A DNA stretch of 64,000 bases from Strongylocentrotus droebachiensis (taxonomy: Eukaryota; Echinodermata; Echinoidea; Camarodonta; Strongylocentrotidae), in the NCBI GenBank assembly GCA_035222895.1, contig JAVYIG010005336.1, positions 62,001 to 126,000 on the forward strand. The letters are read 5' to 3'. Positions 32,171 to 42,559 of the stretch are shown one piece after another. Position numbers and translations under genes: made by a program. Under the pieces are notes generated by a model. The model ran no database searches and was not told where the DNA came from. It was given only the letters and a program-made list of their open reading frames with translations. Position 1 is the stretch's first letter. Each line of letters starts with the position of its first letter.

Positions 32171-33965
32171 ATTTTTATCCCCTTTGACCAAAGTGCCAAA
32201 ACCGGAAATTTGTATCCCCTTTGACCATATACCAAAACCAGAAAATTTTATCCCCTTTGACCAATTGCCAAAACCAGAAATTTTTATCCCCTTTGACCAT
32301 ATACCAAAACCGGAAAATTTTATCCCCTTTGACCAATTGCCAAAACCGGAAATTTTTATCCCCTTTGACCAAATGCCAAAACCGGAAAATTTTATCCCCT
32401 TTGACTCGAATGCCTAAACCGGAAATTTTTATCCCCTTTGACCAATTGCCAAAACCGGAAATTTTTATCCCCTTTGACCAAATACCAAAACCGGAAATTT
32501 TTATCCCCTTTGACCAAATGCCAAAACCGGAAATTTTTATCCCCTTTGACCAAATGCCAAAACCGGAAAATTTTATCCCCTTTGACCAAATGCCAAAACT
32601 GGAAATTTTTATCCCCTTTGACCAAATGCCAAAACTGGAAATTTTTATCCCCTTTGACCAAATGCCAAAACCGGAAAATTTTATCTCCTTTGACCATATA
32701 CCAAAACCGGAAAATTTTATCCCCTTTGACCAATTGCCAAAACCGGAAATTTTTATCCCCTTTGACCAAATACCAAAACCGGAAAATTTTATCCCCTTTG
32801 ACCAAATGCCAAAACCGGAAATTTTTATCCCCTTTGACCAAATGCCAAAACCGGAAATTTTTATCCCCTTTGAGCATACACCAAAACCGGAAATTTTTAT
32901 CCCCTTTGACCAATTGCCAAAACTGGAAATTTTTATCCCCTTTGACCATATACCAAAACCGGAAAATTTTATCCCCTTTGACCAATTGCCAAAACCAGAA
33001 ATTTTTATCCCCTTTGACCATATACCAAAACCGGAAAATTTTATCCCCTTTGACCAATTGCCAAAACCGGAAATTTTTATCCCCTTTGACCAAATGCCAA
33101 AACCGGAAAATTTTATCCCCTTTGACTCGAATGCCTAAACCGGAAATTTTTATCCCCTTTGACCAATTGCCAAAACCGGAAATTTTTATCCCCTTTGACC
33201 AAATACCAAAACCGGAAATTTTTATCCCCTTTGACCAAATGCCAAAACCGGAAATTTTTATCCCCTTTGACCAAATGCCAAAACCGGAAAATTTTATCCC
33301 CTTTGACCAAATGCCAAAACTGGAAATTTTTATCCCCTTTGACCAAATGCCAAAACCGGAAAATTTTATCTCCTTTGACCAATTGCCAAAACCGGAAATT
33401 TTTATCCCCTTTGACCATATACCAAAACCGGAAAATTTTATCCCCTTTGACCAATTGCCAAAACCGGAAATTTTTATCCCCTTTGACCAAATACCAAAAC
33501 CGGAAAATTTTATCCCCTTTGACCAAATGCCAAAACCGGAAATTTTTATCCCCTTTGACCAAATGCCAAAACCGGAAATTTTTATCCCCTTTGAGCATAC
33601 ACCAAAACCGGAAATTTTTATCCCCTTTGACCAAAGTGCCAAAACCGGAAATTTTTATCCCCTTTGACCAAAGTGCCAAAACCGGAAATTTTTATCCCCT
33701 TTGACCATATACCAAAACCAGAAATTTGTATCCCCTTTGACCAAAGTGCCAAAACCGGAAATTTTTATCCCCTTTGACCAAAGTGCCAAAACCGGACATT
33801 TTTATCCCCTTTGACCATATACCAAAACCGGAAATTTTTATCCCCTTTGACCAAATGCCAAAACCGGAAATTTGTATCCTCTTTGAACAAACGCCAAACT
33901 AGAATTTGTTATCCTCTTTGACCAAATGTCAAACCGGAGTTTTTTATCCCCTTTGACCAAATGTC
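32165..33965. repeat. 36-bp tandem array (about 50 units)
   Basis: Unit TTTTTATCCCCTTTGACCAA plus ATGCCAAAACCGGAAA (36 bases). It varies as ATGCC/TTGCC/ATACC/AGTGCC and GGAAATTTTTA/GGAAAATTTTA. The rare variant TTTGACTCGAATGCC at 32400 and 33121 marks a higher-order duplication of about 720 bp (20 units). No unique spacers separate the units, so it is not a CRISPR array. Confidence 0.97.
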
Positions 33966-33999
33966 AAATCCATTGAATTTAGCCCAGGCCAATTTAATG

Positions 34000-36104
34000 A
34001 CCCTTCACCAAATGCTCAAATCTGGTATCATTCATTATTTACGAAAATAGATAAACCTTATACAAATAAGACGTACATAATTATGTACAATAAACGTACT
34101 AAATGATTCCAATTGCATTAGCCAATAGCAAAACCACATGGTAAAATGAGAACAGGTTATACTATCTGATTTTACAGATAGCTAAAGTGCTCAACCCATA
34201 CATAAAACATGTCAATTCATTCCTTCTTTAACCCAAAACTAAACTTTTTCACAAAAGTGATAAATATTGTTCTTCTTGGTTAAAAGCTCAACTCAATCAT
34301 GAGTTTGGTAAATAGCATCCCTTGTTTTCATCCCTGAAATATATGGTTGTCCAAATAAAGTTGATGAAAATACCATTTGAAAGCTTCCTGCATCCTAGTA
34401 CTCTTTGTACAATATTGTCTTAATTCTTTCCTATTTTTAAATATCCATACACCAAAAAAGTTTGAATTCATTAAGTACTGCGAATGAATAGAATTACACA
34501 CCACATACCGTGAATGATGTGGATTCAAGCAGGGTGGGTACATGGCAATGGAAGTCACACAAGAGAAGCATGCAAAACAAAAGCTTCACATAGTTTGAAG
34601 CTGAATCAATAACATTTTAATAAATGAAGAATTTCATCGCAAGATGCAATAACCTAATCTCCAATATTTTCAACTTTATATATCGACAAGATAATGCAAC
34701 TGTTCTGCGTCTGCTACATGCCTCTGCCTAAATTCAGTTAATTTCATGGCTCAAGCTGTTCTTGAAATAATGTGATAACCAGAATTAAAGCCTACAATTA
34801 AAATTTGAATTTAATTTTATTTACCTTTGACCAACAAGCCGAAAGGTCTGATCACTTTATTATCCTCTTATTAGTCATGCAAACAAAATAGTTGAGATAT
34901 GGTGATACCAAGCCTAACAAATGTTTAATTTCATGCATATTGACTTATATGACCTTTGACCTACTAAACCTACTCACTATGGTGATGCCTAGTAGTACCA
35001 TGATTGAAATTCACAGCTGTAACAGTTGAGATATACAGTCAGACCGCTGCACGTCGCTAATGAGCATATCGTGCGTAAGTAATTATCATGCGCCTCAAAA
35101 CAGCAAGAAGAATAATATCCTCAAATGAGAAGCTACGATATCGTGAGAGAATATTGCAAGGAATGACGTAGACTCAAATTTCTCGCGCATGCAGTTTTTG
35201 AACAGCCATGTTTGCATAAGTTGATCTCCAGAAAAATTTCCTTTCATATGATGAAATGTTAATACATTTCCGCGAAATTTACGCTTGTACAGCACTGAGT
35301 CTAATTTTGAAAAGTTTTTGTTCCTAGTTTTGTAACTAGATTTTCTTTCCGTGAACCTGACCCGTTCGAAAAAAGAAAATATGTTTTGATGTTGATATGT
35401 GTTCAGCAATATCTGAAATTGCCAAATCAGTTATAATTTGAGGTTCCCCACAACAGAAAATTATTGAAGTCTGCATGCTTCCAAAATTCACATGAAAATC
35501 ATGTTTTCACCGGAAATTGATACTCAAAGTTGGGTAAACTGGCACAAAATGGTCTAAAACGCATGCAAAATTGTCCTCCTCATCAGCGAAGTTGTGTAAT
35601 TTTGTAACCCAAATTTGTATGGGCGGGTGCATACTATTCTTCAACTGGTATAATTTCTTGAAACGAACACTACATTTTTTCAATTTCAAACGTATCACTG
35701 TCCATGGTCAATCTTTGTAATCGATAAATACTAATCTAATAAAATGAAATGGGGTTAAAATAGCGCCATTATTCGCGCCTAGAAAACAGAACTCGAAGTC
35801 ATACGTTCGTACATTTTTGACGAATGGTAGTTCGGTAGGTGATCAGAAATCTATGTATTCATATATCTTCTTAATGTTGAATTTTTTTTTTAATAAATGA
35901 ATTTGACGCGTTCGAATCGCTACACTCTATACTGATTCCTAACAAGGTCCGAAATAAAAATGAATTAAAACTGTTGTAAACATTTGGAGAATAAACAGCG
36001 TTTTACTGAACCACCTCTGTGGACATATCGCATTTTGCAAATTAACATTTTGTTTATATCTTAAGAATCCATGCCCCTGACAAACACTGTCCGTTATCCT
36101 TAAA
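34000..36104. other. Interior of the large transposon, no gene recognised
   Basis: A last degenerate array-related unit is visible near 34010-34140 (CAAATGCTCAAATCTGG...CAATAGCAAAACCACATGG). After that the sequence is AT-rich, with short minus-strand frames at 34328-34558, 35095-35409 and 35507-35698 that I do not recognise. One could be an undetected exon. Confidence 0.4.
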
Positions 36105-36443
36105 TCAAACTATGTATTTATTCCTTAATTCCTTGAGCTCTGCTTGCATTTCACCTGATAGTTTAGATGTTCTTGTAAGTTCAAATGGGGCAGTGATGAC
36201 AGCAGACTCCTGGACCCACTCTAACCACGCTTGTTGCTCTCCTGATGTTGAAATTGTGAGTGGGTCCCACTGTGATGTCGCAGTACCAGTGTACCAATGT
36301 ACATGTAGCTCTCCTGGTATGGTGTCTACTACTCTGCCAATCTGGGGCCATTCTTGGTGGTATTGGTCCAGATAGAACGCCCTCATGTTTCCCTCTGATG
36401 TCAGAGCGGATTTTGTTTTTTTCTTTTTTTGGCCGATGTAGAC
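36105..36443 (-). CDS. DUF7869-type gene, last exon
   Basis: Acceptor TATTCCAG|GTCTACATCGG. Codes VYIGQKKKKTKSALTSEGN, FYLDQYHQEWPQIGRVVD and HVHWYTGTATSQWDP, then a helical, charged tail before TGA. The HWY-T-G...W-P pattern recalls chromo/SH3-like C-terminal modules of this family. Confidence 0.75.
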   Translation of the reverse strand, partial: VYIGQKKKKTKSALTSEGNMRAFYLDQYHQEWPQIGRVVDTIPGELHVHWYTGTATSQWDPLTISTSGEQQAWLEWVQESAVITAPFELTRTSKLSGEMQAELKELRNKYIV

Positions 36444-39400
36444 CTGGAATAATTGAGAGGCAAAGGGTATCATAAGAAATTATTAACAAATTTCTTTTTT
36501 ATTCAAAATTGCACACAGTCCAAATAACATCTAAGTCTTGGCAGCATTACATTATTAGATTATTAATGACAATTCACCACTTTTAATTACCTTACGGTAT
36601 GTTAATGATGTTCTATCTATTCACTCCTCATGGACATATTTTTATCAGCAGATCTGAGATAGTACTATTGTGGGGGAGGATCATTAAGAATAAGTAAATT
36701 TCAATTCATTTATAAACAATGTCTGCCACGACTACTTTGTAACAGTCCTTTTTTATAACACTACTATTTTTCAATTTCACAAGGCATATTACATGGGGAG
36801 ATTGGTCAACATATTGATGATAGGATTTGCTAAATTACCCTTAACAAAAACCTCAGCATTGTATATCATCACTCCATGCAATAAATTCATGGTGAATGGT
36901 CTTACACTATCAGGACAATGTAAAATATAATGCTATTATGAAAATAGAAACAAATGGAACGGTGGAGACATAAAAAGATATCTGCTTTAAACTCACTTGA
37001 CATGGAACTTCCTCTTCTACCTCTGATTGATATGTGCTTGAAGACCCAGAGAGTTGTAGGCAGAGCTCATTCTCATGTTCTTCGGTGAGCAGAAGATCCA
37101 TCAATGGCCAGTGACAGTAGAATTCTGCTTCACCTTCATACAACAACAAAAATACAAACAAAATATATAAACCATTTTGTCTCTTTAATATCAACTTTAA
37201 AAATAAAATCATCTAGATTTACAATATTTACACTGAATTACTGTAACATTCAGTTTATAGTAAGTTGACAAGATAACATCACCACCATCTGCTGCAATTG
37301 AAAAACTTAGTAAAGATACAAGTGAACGTGTCAGTAAAACTGAATTCAAATTATTACTTTTAAGTATCGGAGGAAAATTACTAATAAAAAAGAGAATTTC
37401 ATTACCTCTACATTTTCATAATTTTATTTATCTTTAATAACATTTTTCATTCAAAAGGTCAGTACTTTCACAATTTTATAACAATTGCCATTTTCAGGGC
37501 AAGGAATTTAAATTGAAAGAAAAATGTGTCAAAACACTATACACGCAATAAGGAGGATGAGGGTCTCTGCTTGGTGCATAGGTCCTTTGACAAGGCCTTC
37601 AATCTACAGTTGTCTTTATTGACCCAGGTATTGCATTGGCGGTTTCATTCCTTGAAATGTACCATGCGCTGATAACAGCGGCTAGAGATATAGATATAGA
37701 TATTGGACATAGATCTAGGGTAAAATGTAATAAACCTCTTTGGAAGTGCGTGTAGGGATATTATATCATACTGTGGTGTGAAAAAAACGAACCTACTTGA
37801 AAGCAAAGCTTGTTAGATGTAGGTTCGCACAATAATAATTATACTTTATACATTTATAACTTAATTTTGAAAAAAAATTACGGAATCAGAAAAACATGAC
37901 AGACAATAGAAAAACAAACAATTAAACGAGACAAAAACAAATCAGAAACATTAGCAGAATGACAAGATGATGATGATAAATAAAGAATATAAGAATGAGA
38001 GAGAAAAAAACAGAAAAGGGGGAAGACATGCAGGAAGATAAATAGAAGACAGAGAGAGGGGTGAAGGGAGACAGAGAGGGAGAGGGGAACTACTTATACT
38101 GATTCGTTTGCAACAAAAAGTGCTTGAGGGCATTTTTGAAACCACTTAATGAGGGCTTTTCTTGTAATGTGCCAGGAAGGGCATTCCAATATTTTGGGCC
38201 AGTGAAAGTGAAAATCCTTAAATCAATACATGTAAATTCAAAATTAATCTTTCAAGTACCTCTGTCTTCTAAATGAAGCTGGTCGAGTGTTGACCTCCAA
38301 GTTTCCATTGCCTCAGCTGTCAAGAATGGCTTCATCTTCATAATTTGTTTGCCAAGACGAGGAAGATCCACCTTGTCGAAGTTTGGCGTGATGATGGCTG
38401 GTATTCCATCTGGGTGGTGAGTCAGGAGATGAGGGGAACCGCATGGAGAAATCCATTCAGGGGAGGATGACCACATCTTTGTTGATATGAGTGCACGACC
38501 ATCTGGACCCTTTGTGATCCGGAAGACATGAGGTCTGCTATGCTGGCTGATGTCCTCAAGGCATGGACCAAGCCACTCCTTGCTGCTGTATATTGGCTGC
38601 AACCTCTCTGCTGTTGTCACTCCCTTGTTGAAGGATTTGGGGATTGTGTCGAGCAGTGCATCCAGAGTTGGGACGTTGGTTTTCTTAAGCCTTGTTGATA
38701 CACGTGAAAAAAACTGATCAATATCCTCATGGGTATGACCCACCATTAGGAAACTCACCTTCACCTGTTTGCAAAAAGAAAATAGGTATGTCATTAGGTG
38801 TTTTTTTTTTTTTTTAACCAAATTTTTCCACATTTTCCAATGGCTCAGTGAGTGCATGCTTGTGCAAGGGACAGTATTGGAAATCAAAACTTACAAACAT
38901 AAATTACCCAATATTAATGCTTATCTCAGAAAATGGCATTTTGTCCTCTCTCTTCAGAGTAAGTGTTAATTAGCTCACAGTATAGTGAATTTTTTTGTAT
39001 CTGTTGATAGAGCCAGATGACATAAACTGTTTTTTATTGGCTTTCCAAAAAAGCTTTTTAGAGAAGGTGTAACAACAACATTCATTGGCCTTAAAAGGTA
39101 AACAGTGTTGAATCTGCTTGATCTGCCTCAATGTTTGTTCAGAACAAGCACGGCCTAGATGCTGATGAGAAAATATATATTTTATTTTTTTTTTGGAGGG
39201 GGAGGGGGGGGGGGCGGTAACCTCAGTTGTCCTCTACGCATACTAGGGACTTTTAGATTTGCGTGGACTGATACGTGGTACTTCCATTCACGGCAGTGCT
39301 TAACAGGACGTCGATCGTAGCATAGACCTATTGTCTTCGTGCGAATCTAAAAGTCCCTAATGTAAGATAGAGGACAACTGAGGTAACCCCAATCACCACC

Positions 39401-40820
39401 CACCCTATCAAGCTATCAATGAATGATTGGTATTACTTTGATATTGCTGCTGTTTACCTTTTTGAAGACTTCGAGCTCTACAAGAAGGCTCAGGAAGGCA
39501 AAAACGTATTTGTTTTTGTTTTCACGGCCGCAATTATCTAGCTGGAGGTACAGGACCTTGGGCAAGTTGGAGGCATATTTTTGTAGTATCCGCAGGAGGA
39601 CTGTGATGGTGAGGTTGGGATCGTGTGGAAATTCGTTCAAATCAATGAAAGCGTGTTGACCACGACCATGGACTATACCCCCGGTGACATGCGTTGGTAA
39701 CTTCCACGCCCCATTCGTTGACTTTGCCTCCTGCACAAAGTGTGGTACTGATGTAGACTTCTGGTCCATCCCATCTATGATCACTGACAAGTACTTTCCA
39801 GGATAAGCCTTGGCCTTTTTTTGATGCTTGTAGTATTTTTCCCTTTCAGCTCTTTAAGAAAAGAAACAAAAAGGAACAGAGATATTATTACAAAAATGGT
39901 TCACTTGCATGTTGATAGAATTTTCATTGCTTTGGAAGGCCGGTTCAAGAAATTCAGAAAGAGCTATCAAGAGCATCCCTTACTCCTTGTGTATGCTACA
40001 TGATATGTTAATTGTGAGGGTAGGTATATACTAGGGCCTAGTATATACTAGCTGTTGATCAAGAACGGAAGGCACATGCAGCTACATGTAGGTCCACAAT
40101 ATCATTTATAGATGGTATTACTAGTTATAATGAGATCATTTGGACCATGGAAATCACATCGTTATCATATCTTGTTACATCAGAGCTTTTTATAAATAGT
40201 TTCTACTGTCTAATATATTCAAAATGGGTTTGATGTACATGTACTTCCATTATTTTGAATATCAGAATTGAAAGTATGTTCACTTTGATTTGTATTCTAC
40301 TAAAATGGCCGGCCGGACTTCATATCCTATTCCCATTTTATATTCTAACACAATGTGGAAAGTTTTTATCCAGGCTACCAGCTACACAATCAAAATGATC
40401 ATAAATATATACCTGACAGATAGTTATCATGGTAATAATTGTTATTGTATATACAATACTCTCCTTTGCAGTGTTCATAACAGAATGATATGAAATAGAA
40501 ATGAATAAAAAATCATAAGTTATTACCAAACGCAATAACAATATGTAACACCTGAAACTCCATTAGAAATTTACATACTGCATGTCCTCATGTTTTTTTA
40601 AATAAAATAATCTTAGTGTGATTTAAATTGTACCCATCAATTTCACATGTACCTTCAAAATATAAGCACATGACCAGTACTCAACGTTCTCCTTTATACA
40701 TGCATAAATCTAGAGCATTCAATGTTACCTCTGCTGTTGGAGATGTTGTTCACGGGCTTTACACAGATGGCTACGTTGTTTGGAATCTGAACAGTTTTGC
40801 AGCTTGGACTTGATGGAATG
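36105..40820 (-). CDS. DUF7869-type putative DDE-like transposase gene (5 visible exons, 488 aa)
   Basis: Exons, in coding order: 40820-40729, 39851-39458, 38764-38260, 37133-36997 and 36443-36105 (TGA). The lengths sum to 1467 nt, all phases agree, and no internal stop is seen. Motifs: REKYYKH then YPGKYLSVIIDGMDQKS; LPKVLYLQLDNCGRENKNKY; VSFLMVGHTHEDIDQFFSR; C-terminal IGRVVDTIPGELHVHWYTG. I recognise this set as the DUF7869 family of invertebrates and protists. Inference: the Asp of IIDGMDQ, the Asp of LDNCGRENKN and an acidic residue of HEDID are placed like beta1, beta4 and helix residues of an RNase H-fold DDE/D nuclease. No start codon was found in exon 1, and only about 500 bp separate it from the right arm, so an N-terminal part may be missing. 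Its position as the only recognised gene between inverted arms supports a transposase role. Confidence 0.75.
36997..37133 (-). CDS. DUF7869-type gene, exon 4
   Basis: Acceptor GTATGAAG|GTGAAG, donor CAA|GTGAGT. Codes GEAEFYCHWPLMDLLLTEEH and an acidic EVEEEVPCQ stretch. Phase 1 in, phase 0 out. Confidence 0.65.
38260..38764 (-). CDS. DUF7869-type gene, exon 3
   Basis: Acceptor TTGCAAACAG|GTG, donor AGAG|GTACTT (weak). Carries VKVSFLMVGHTHEDIDQFFS, PTLDALLDTIPKSFNKG and MKPFLTAEAMETWRSTLD. The GHTHEDIDQ motif is the family hallmark and the likely site of the last acidic catalytic residue. Confidence 0.8.
39245..39358. mobile_element. 114-bp MITE (AGGGACTTTTAGATT family), copy 2
   Basis: AGGGACTTTTAGATTTGCG and CGAATCTAAAAGTCCCT ends, lying in the intron between exons 2 and 3 of the DUF7869-type gene. 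Almost identical to 45848-45962, so both inserted or were copied recently. Confidence 0.95.
39458..39851 (-). CDS. DUF7869-type gene, exon 2
   Basis: Acceptor CTTAAAG|A, donor AAAAAG|GTAAAC. Codes EREKYYKHQKKAKAYPGKYL, IIDGMDQKSTSVPHF, GGIVHGRGQHAFIDLNEF and YLQLDNCGRENKNKYVFAFL. It contains two of the three candidate catalytic acidic residues. Confidence 0.8.
40729..40820 (-). CDS. DUF7869-type gene, first visible exon
   Basis: Acceptor GATTAATAG|CATTCC, donor CAGCAGAG|GTAACA. Codes HSIKSKLQNCSDSKQRSHLC and KAREQHLQQQ, then a split arginine codon completed by exon 2. Phase 2 at the donor matches the next exon exactly, which is the main support. An upstream exon with the start codon was not found. 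Confidence 0.6.
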
Positions 40821-41324
40821 CTATTAATCTATAAAAAATAAAGAACAAATGGTTCTTTTTCAAAACTTGAGAAAGTTGACAACTTTTTGGTTTTTACTGC
40901 AATATAACTTCTTTTTTCTTGGCTCATTAACTGGTTTGAAAAGTAAAAAATAGAATTCATTAATGCTGAAAAAAGGGATTTTCTTCCTTTTATCCATGTA
41001 GTGAATTTGCTACACATGTAATGATGTTTTATTTGTGTATACAAATGCACACATGTAAACTGTCAAAGCACTATCTACAAAAAAAAATATATAACTCATG
41101 TCATAATATGAAGCCTTTCATTGGTTGGGTTTGATCACTAATGCTGTCAACGAATTAATTGGTCAAAAGAATGTTAGAGGGGGCCATATATGTAATCACA
41201 ACAAATATTTTGCTCTGTACGGGTTCACACAAGCAAGCCAAGAGCAACTTGAGTTCAGAGCGCGGGTTGTCGTGTTATTATTTTCTCCCTTCATACTTTT
41301 TAAACAGTAACCAATACAATAAAA

Positions 41325-41500
41325 ATTTCCGGTTTTGGCATTTGGTCAAAGGGGATAAAATTTTCCGGTTTAGGCATTTGGTCAAAGGGGATAAAAATTT
41401 CCGGTTTTCGTATTTGGTTAAAGGGGATAAAATTTTCTGGTTTTGGCATTTGGTCAAAGGGGATAAAAATTTCCGGTTTGGCATTTGGCTCACACAAGTG
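41325..41500. repeat. 36-bp array, right side (5 units, inverted)
   Basis: Five units read as TTTGGTCAAAGGGGATAAAA plus TTTCCGGTTTTGGCA, the reverse complement of the left array, at the inner edge of the right arm. Confidence 0.95.
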
Positions 41501-42373
41501 GAGTAAATTGTATATGTATCATTCATAGGTATTTTATTATTTGTACTTATTTATTTATATCTGTAAATGTATGAAAATGTCCAGCTTTTGACATTTGGTC
41601 AAAAGGGGATAAAAATGTCCGGTTTTCAAGACATGGTATTGCTATTGGCTGACTCTATCAATTGTATATGTATTGTCATATGTTTTTCATTATTTGTATA
41701 TACCGGTATTTATATTTGTAAATATTTAAAAATGTCCAGATTTGGGCATTTGGTTAAAAGGGGATAAAATTTTCCAGTTTCATGACATGGTTTTGCTATT
41801 GCCTTACACAAATGGATTGTAAATGAATCATAGACATGTATTTCATTATTTGTACTTATGTTTGTAAATAATGAATATTCATTTTTGTAAAAGAAAGATA
41901 TTACTTAATTTGTCTTTGATTATATGAATATTTTTTTACAGTTATTATTTGTTTATTTTTGTTAGTAATAAAAATTTCTCTGCATACATTTATTTTGTAG
42001 ATTTCTTTCATTAAATTGTAGTTGTGATTGTACTATATGATTCTGACAGATGAATCAATTAATAAGTGAGAATGATTATATATAGTAAAAATAGAGAGAG
42101 AGAGAGAATTAGAGAGAATTGGCGCTTGGAATGAGATGAAAATGAGCATTCAGTAATTAATTGGCAAAAGAGTTTTAAATAAATCATGTTAGATGCAAAA
42201 TATTGTCAGAGACACATAGTTTTTCCAAAGTACACTAGTATAGGAAAACAGTAACAATTTACCAGTAAATGAGCATAAAATTGCTTCACTTAATCTGGAT
42301 TTATCAACATTCCTAGACCTACATACCAAAGCTTTTAAAAAATCTGATTTCCTTTGAAATAATTTATTGTTTT
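41487..42373. repeat. Right inverted-repeat arm of the large transposon
   Basis: Reverse complement of 31285-32170 with only scattered differences. Outside it, 42374-42480 holds a 60-bp direct duplication (TTGTAACTTCAAGAAAAGAT twice), and then AAGCAGGTGGCCCC...GCGGGCGGGGACGCT. Confidence 0.9.
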
Positions 42374-42559
42374 TAGTTGTAACTTCAAGAAAAGATAATT
42401 TTAGCAGTATGTTTTTCATGTTTTTTTTTCTTTAATTGTAACTTCAAGAAAAGATAATTTTAGCGGTATGCTTTTCATGTTTTTTAATTTAAAAATTAAA
42501 AATAAAAATAAAGCAGGTGGCCCCAAAAAAGGAAGCGGGCGGGGACGCTTAATAAACTT

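Larger units (their letters stand above)
31235..42550 (-). mobile_element. ~11.3-kb inverted-repeat transposon carrying a DUF7869-type gene
   Basis: Arms 31285-32170 and 41487-42373 are inverted copies that agree almost base for base where I compared them. Inside each arm lies a 36-bp tandem array in inverted orientation (about 1.8 kb left, about 0.18 kb right). The only gene recognised between the arms is the minus-strand DUF7869-type gene at 36105-40820. Beyond the arms the outer sequences differ (left CATTTTCCCTGACAGTCGGG, right ending near AGCGTCCCCGCCCGC as read inward), so the exact termini and target duplication are unresolved. That this is a transposon is an inference from symmetry plus gene content. 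Confidence 0.7.

Noticed and set aside
32184-33704. Open frames of 181-416 codons on both strands (PKPENFIPFDQ, SKGIKISGFGIW and similar repeats)
   Set aside because: They are produced by the 36-bp tandem repeat. All non-stop frames stay open because 36 is a multiple of three, and frames on both strands are equally long.
32165-33965. CRISPR-like repeat array
   Set aside because: Units abut directly with no unique spacers and differ only by point variants. The genome is eukaryotic and the array lies at the edge of a transposon arm.
38252-39790. The DUF7869-type gene as an ordinary host gene
   Set aside because: Possible, but its placement as the only recognised gene between inverted arms with subterminal arrays fits a transposon better. 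Kept as an alternative within the feature entry.
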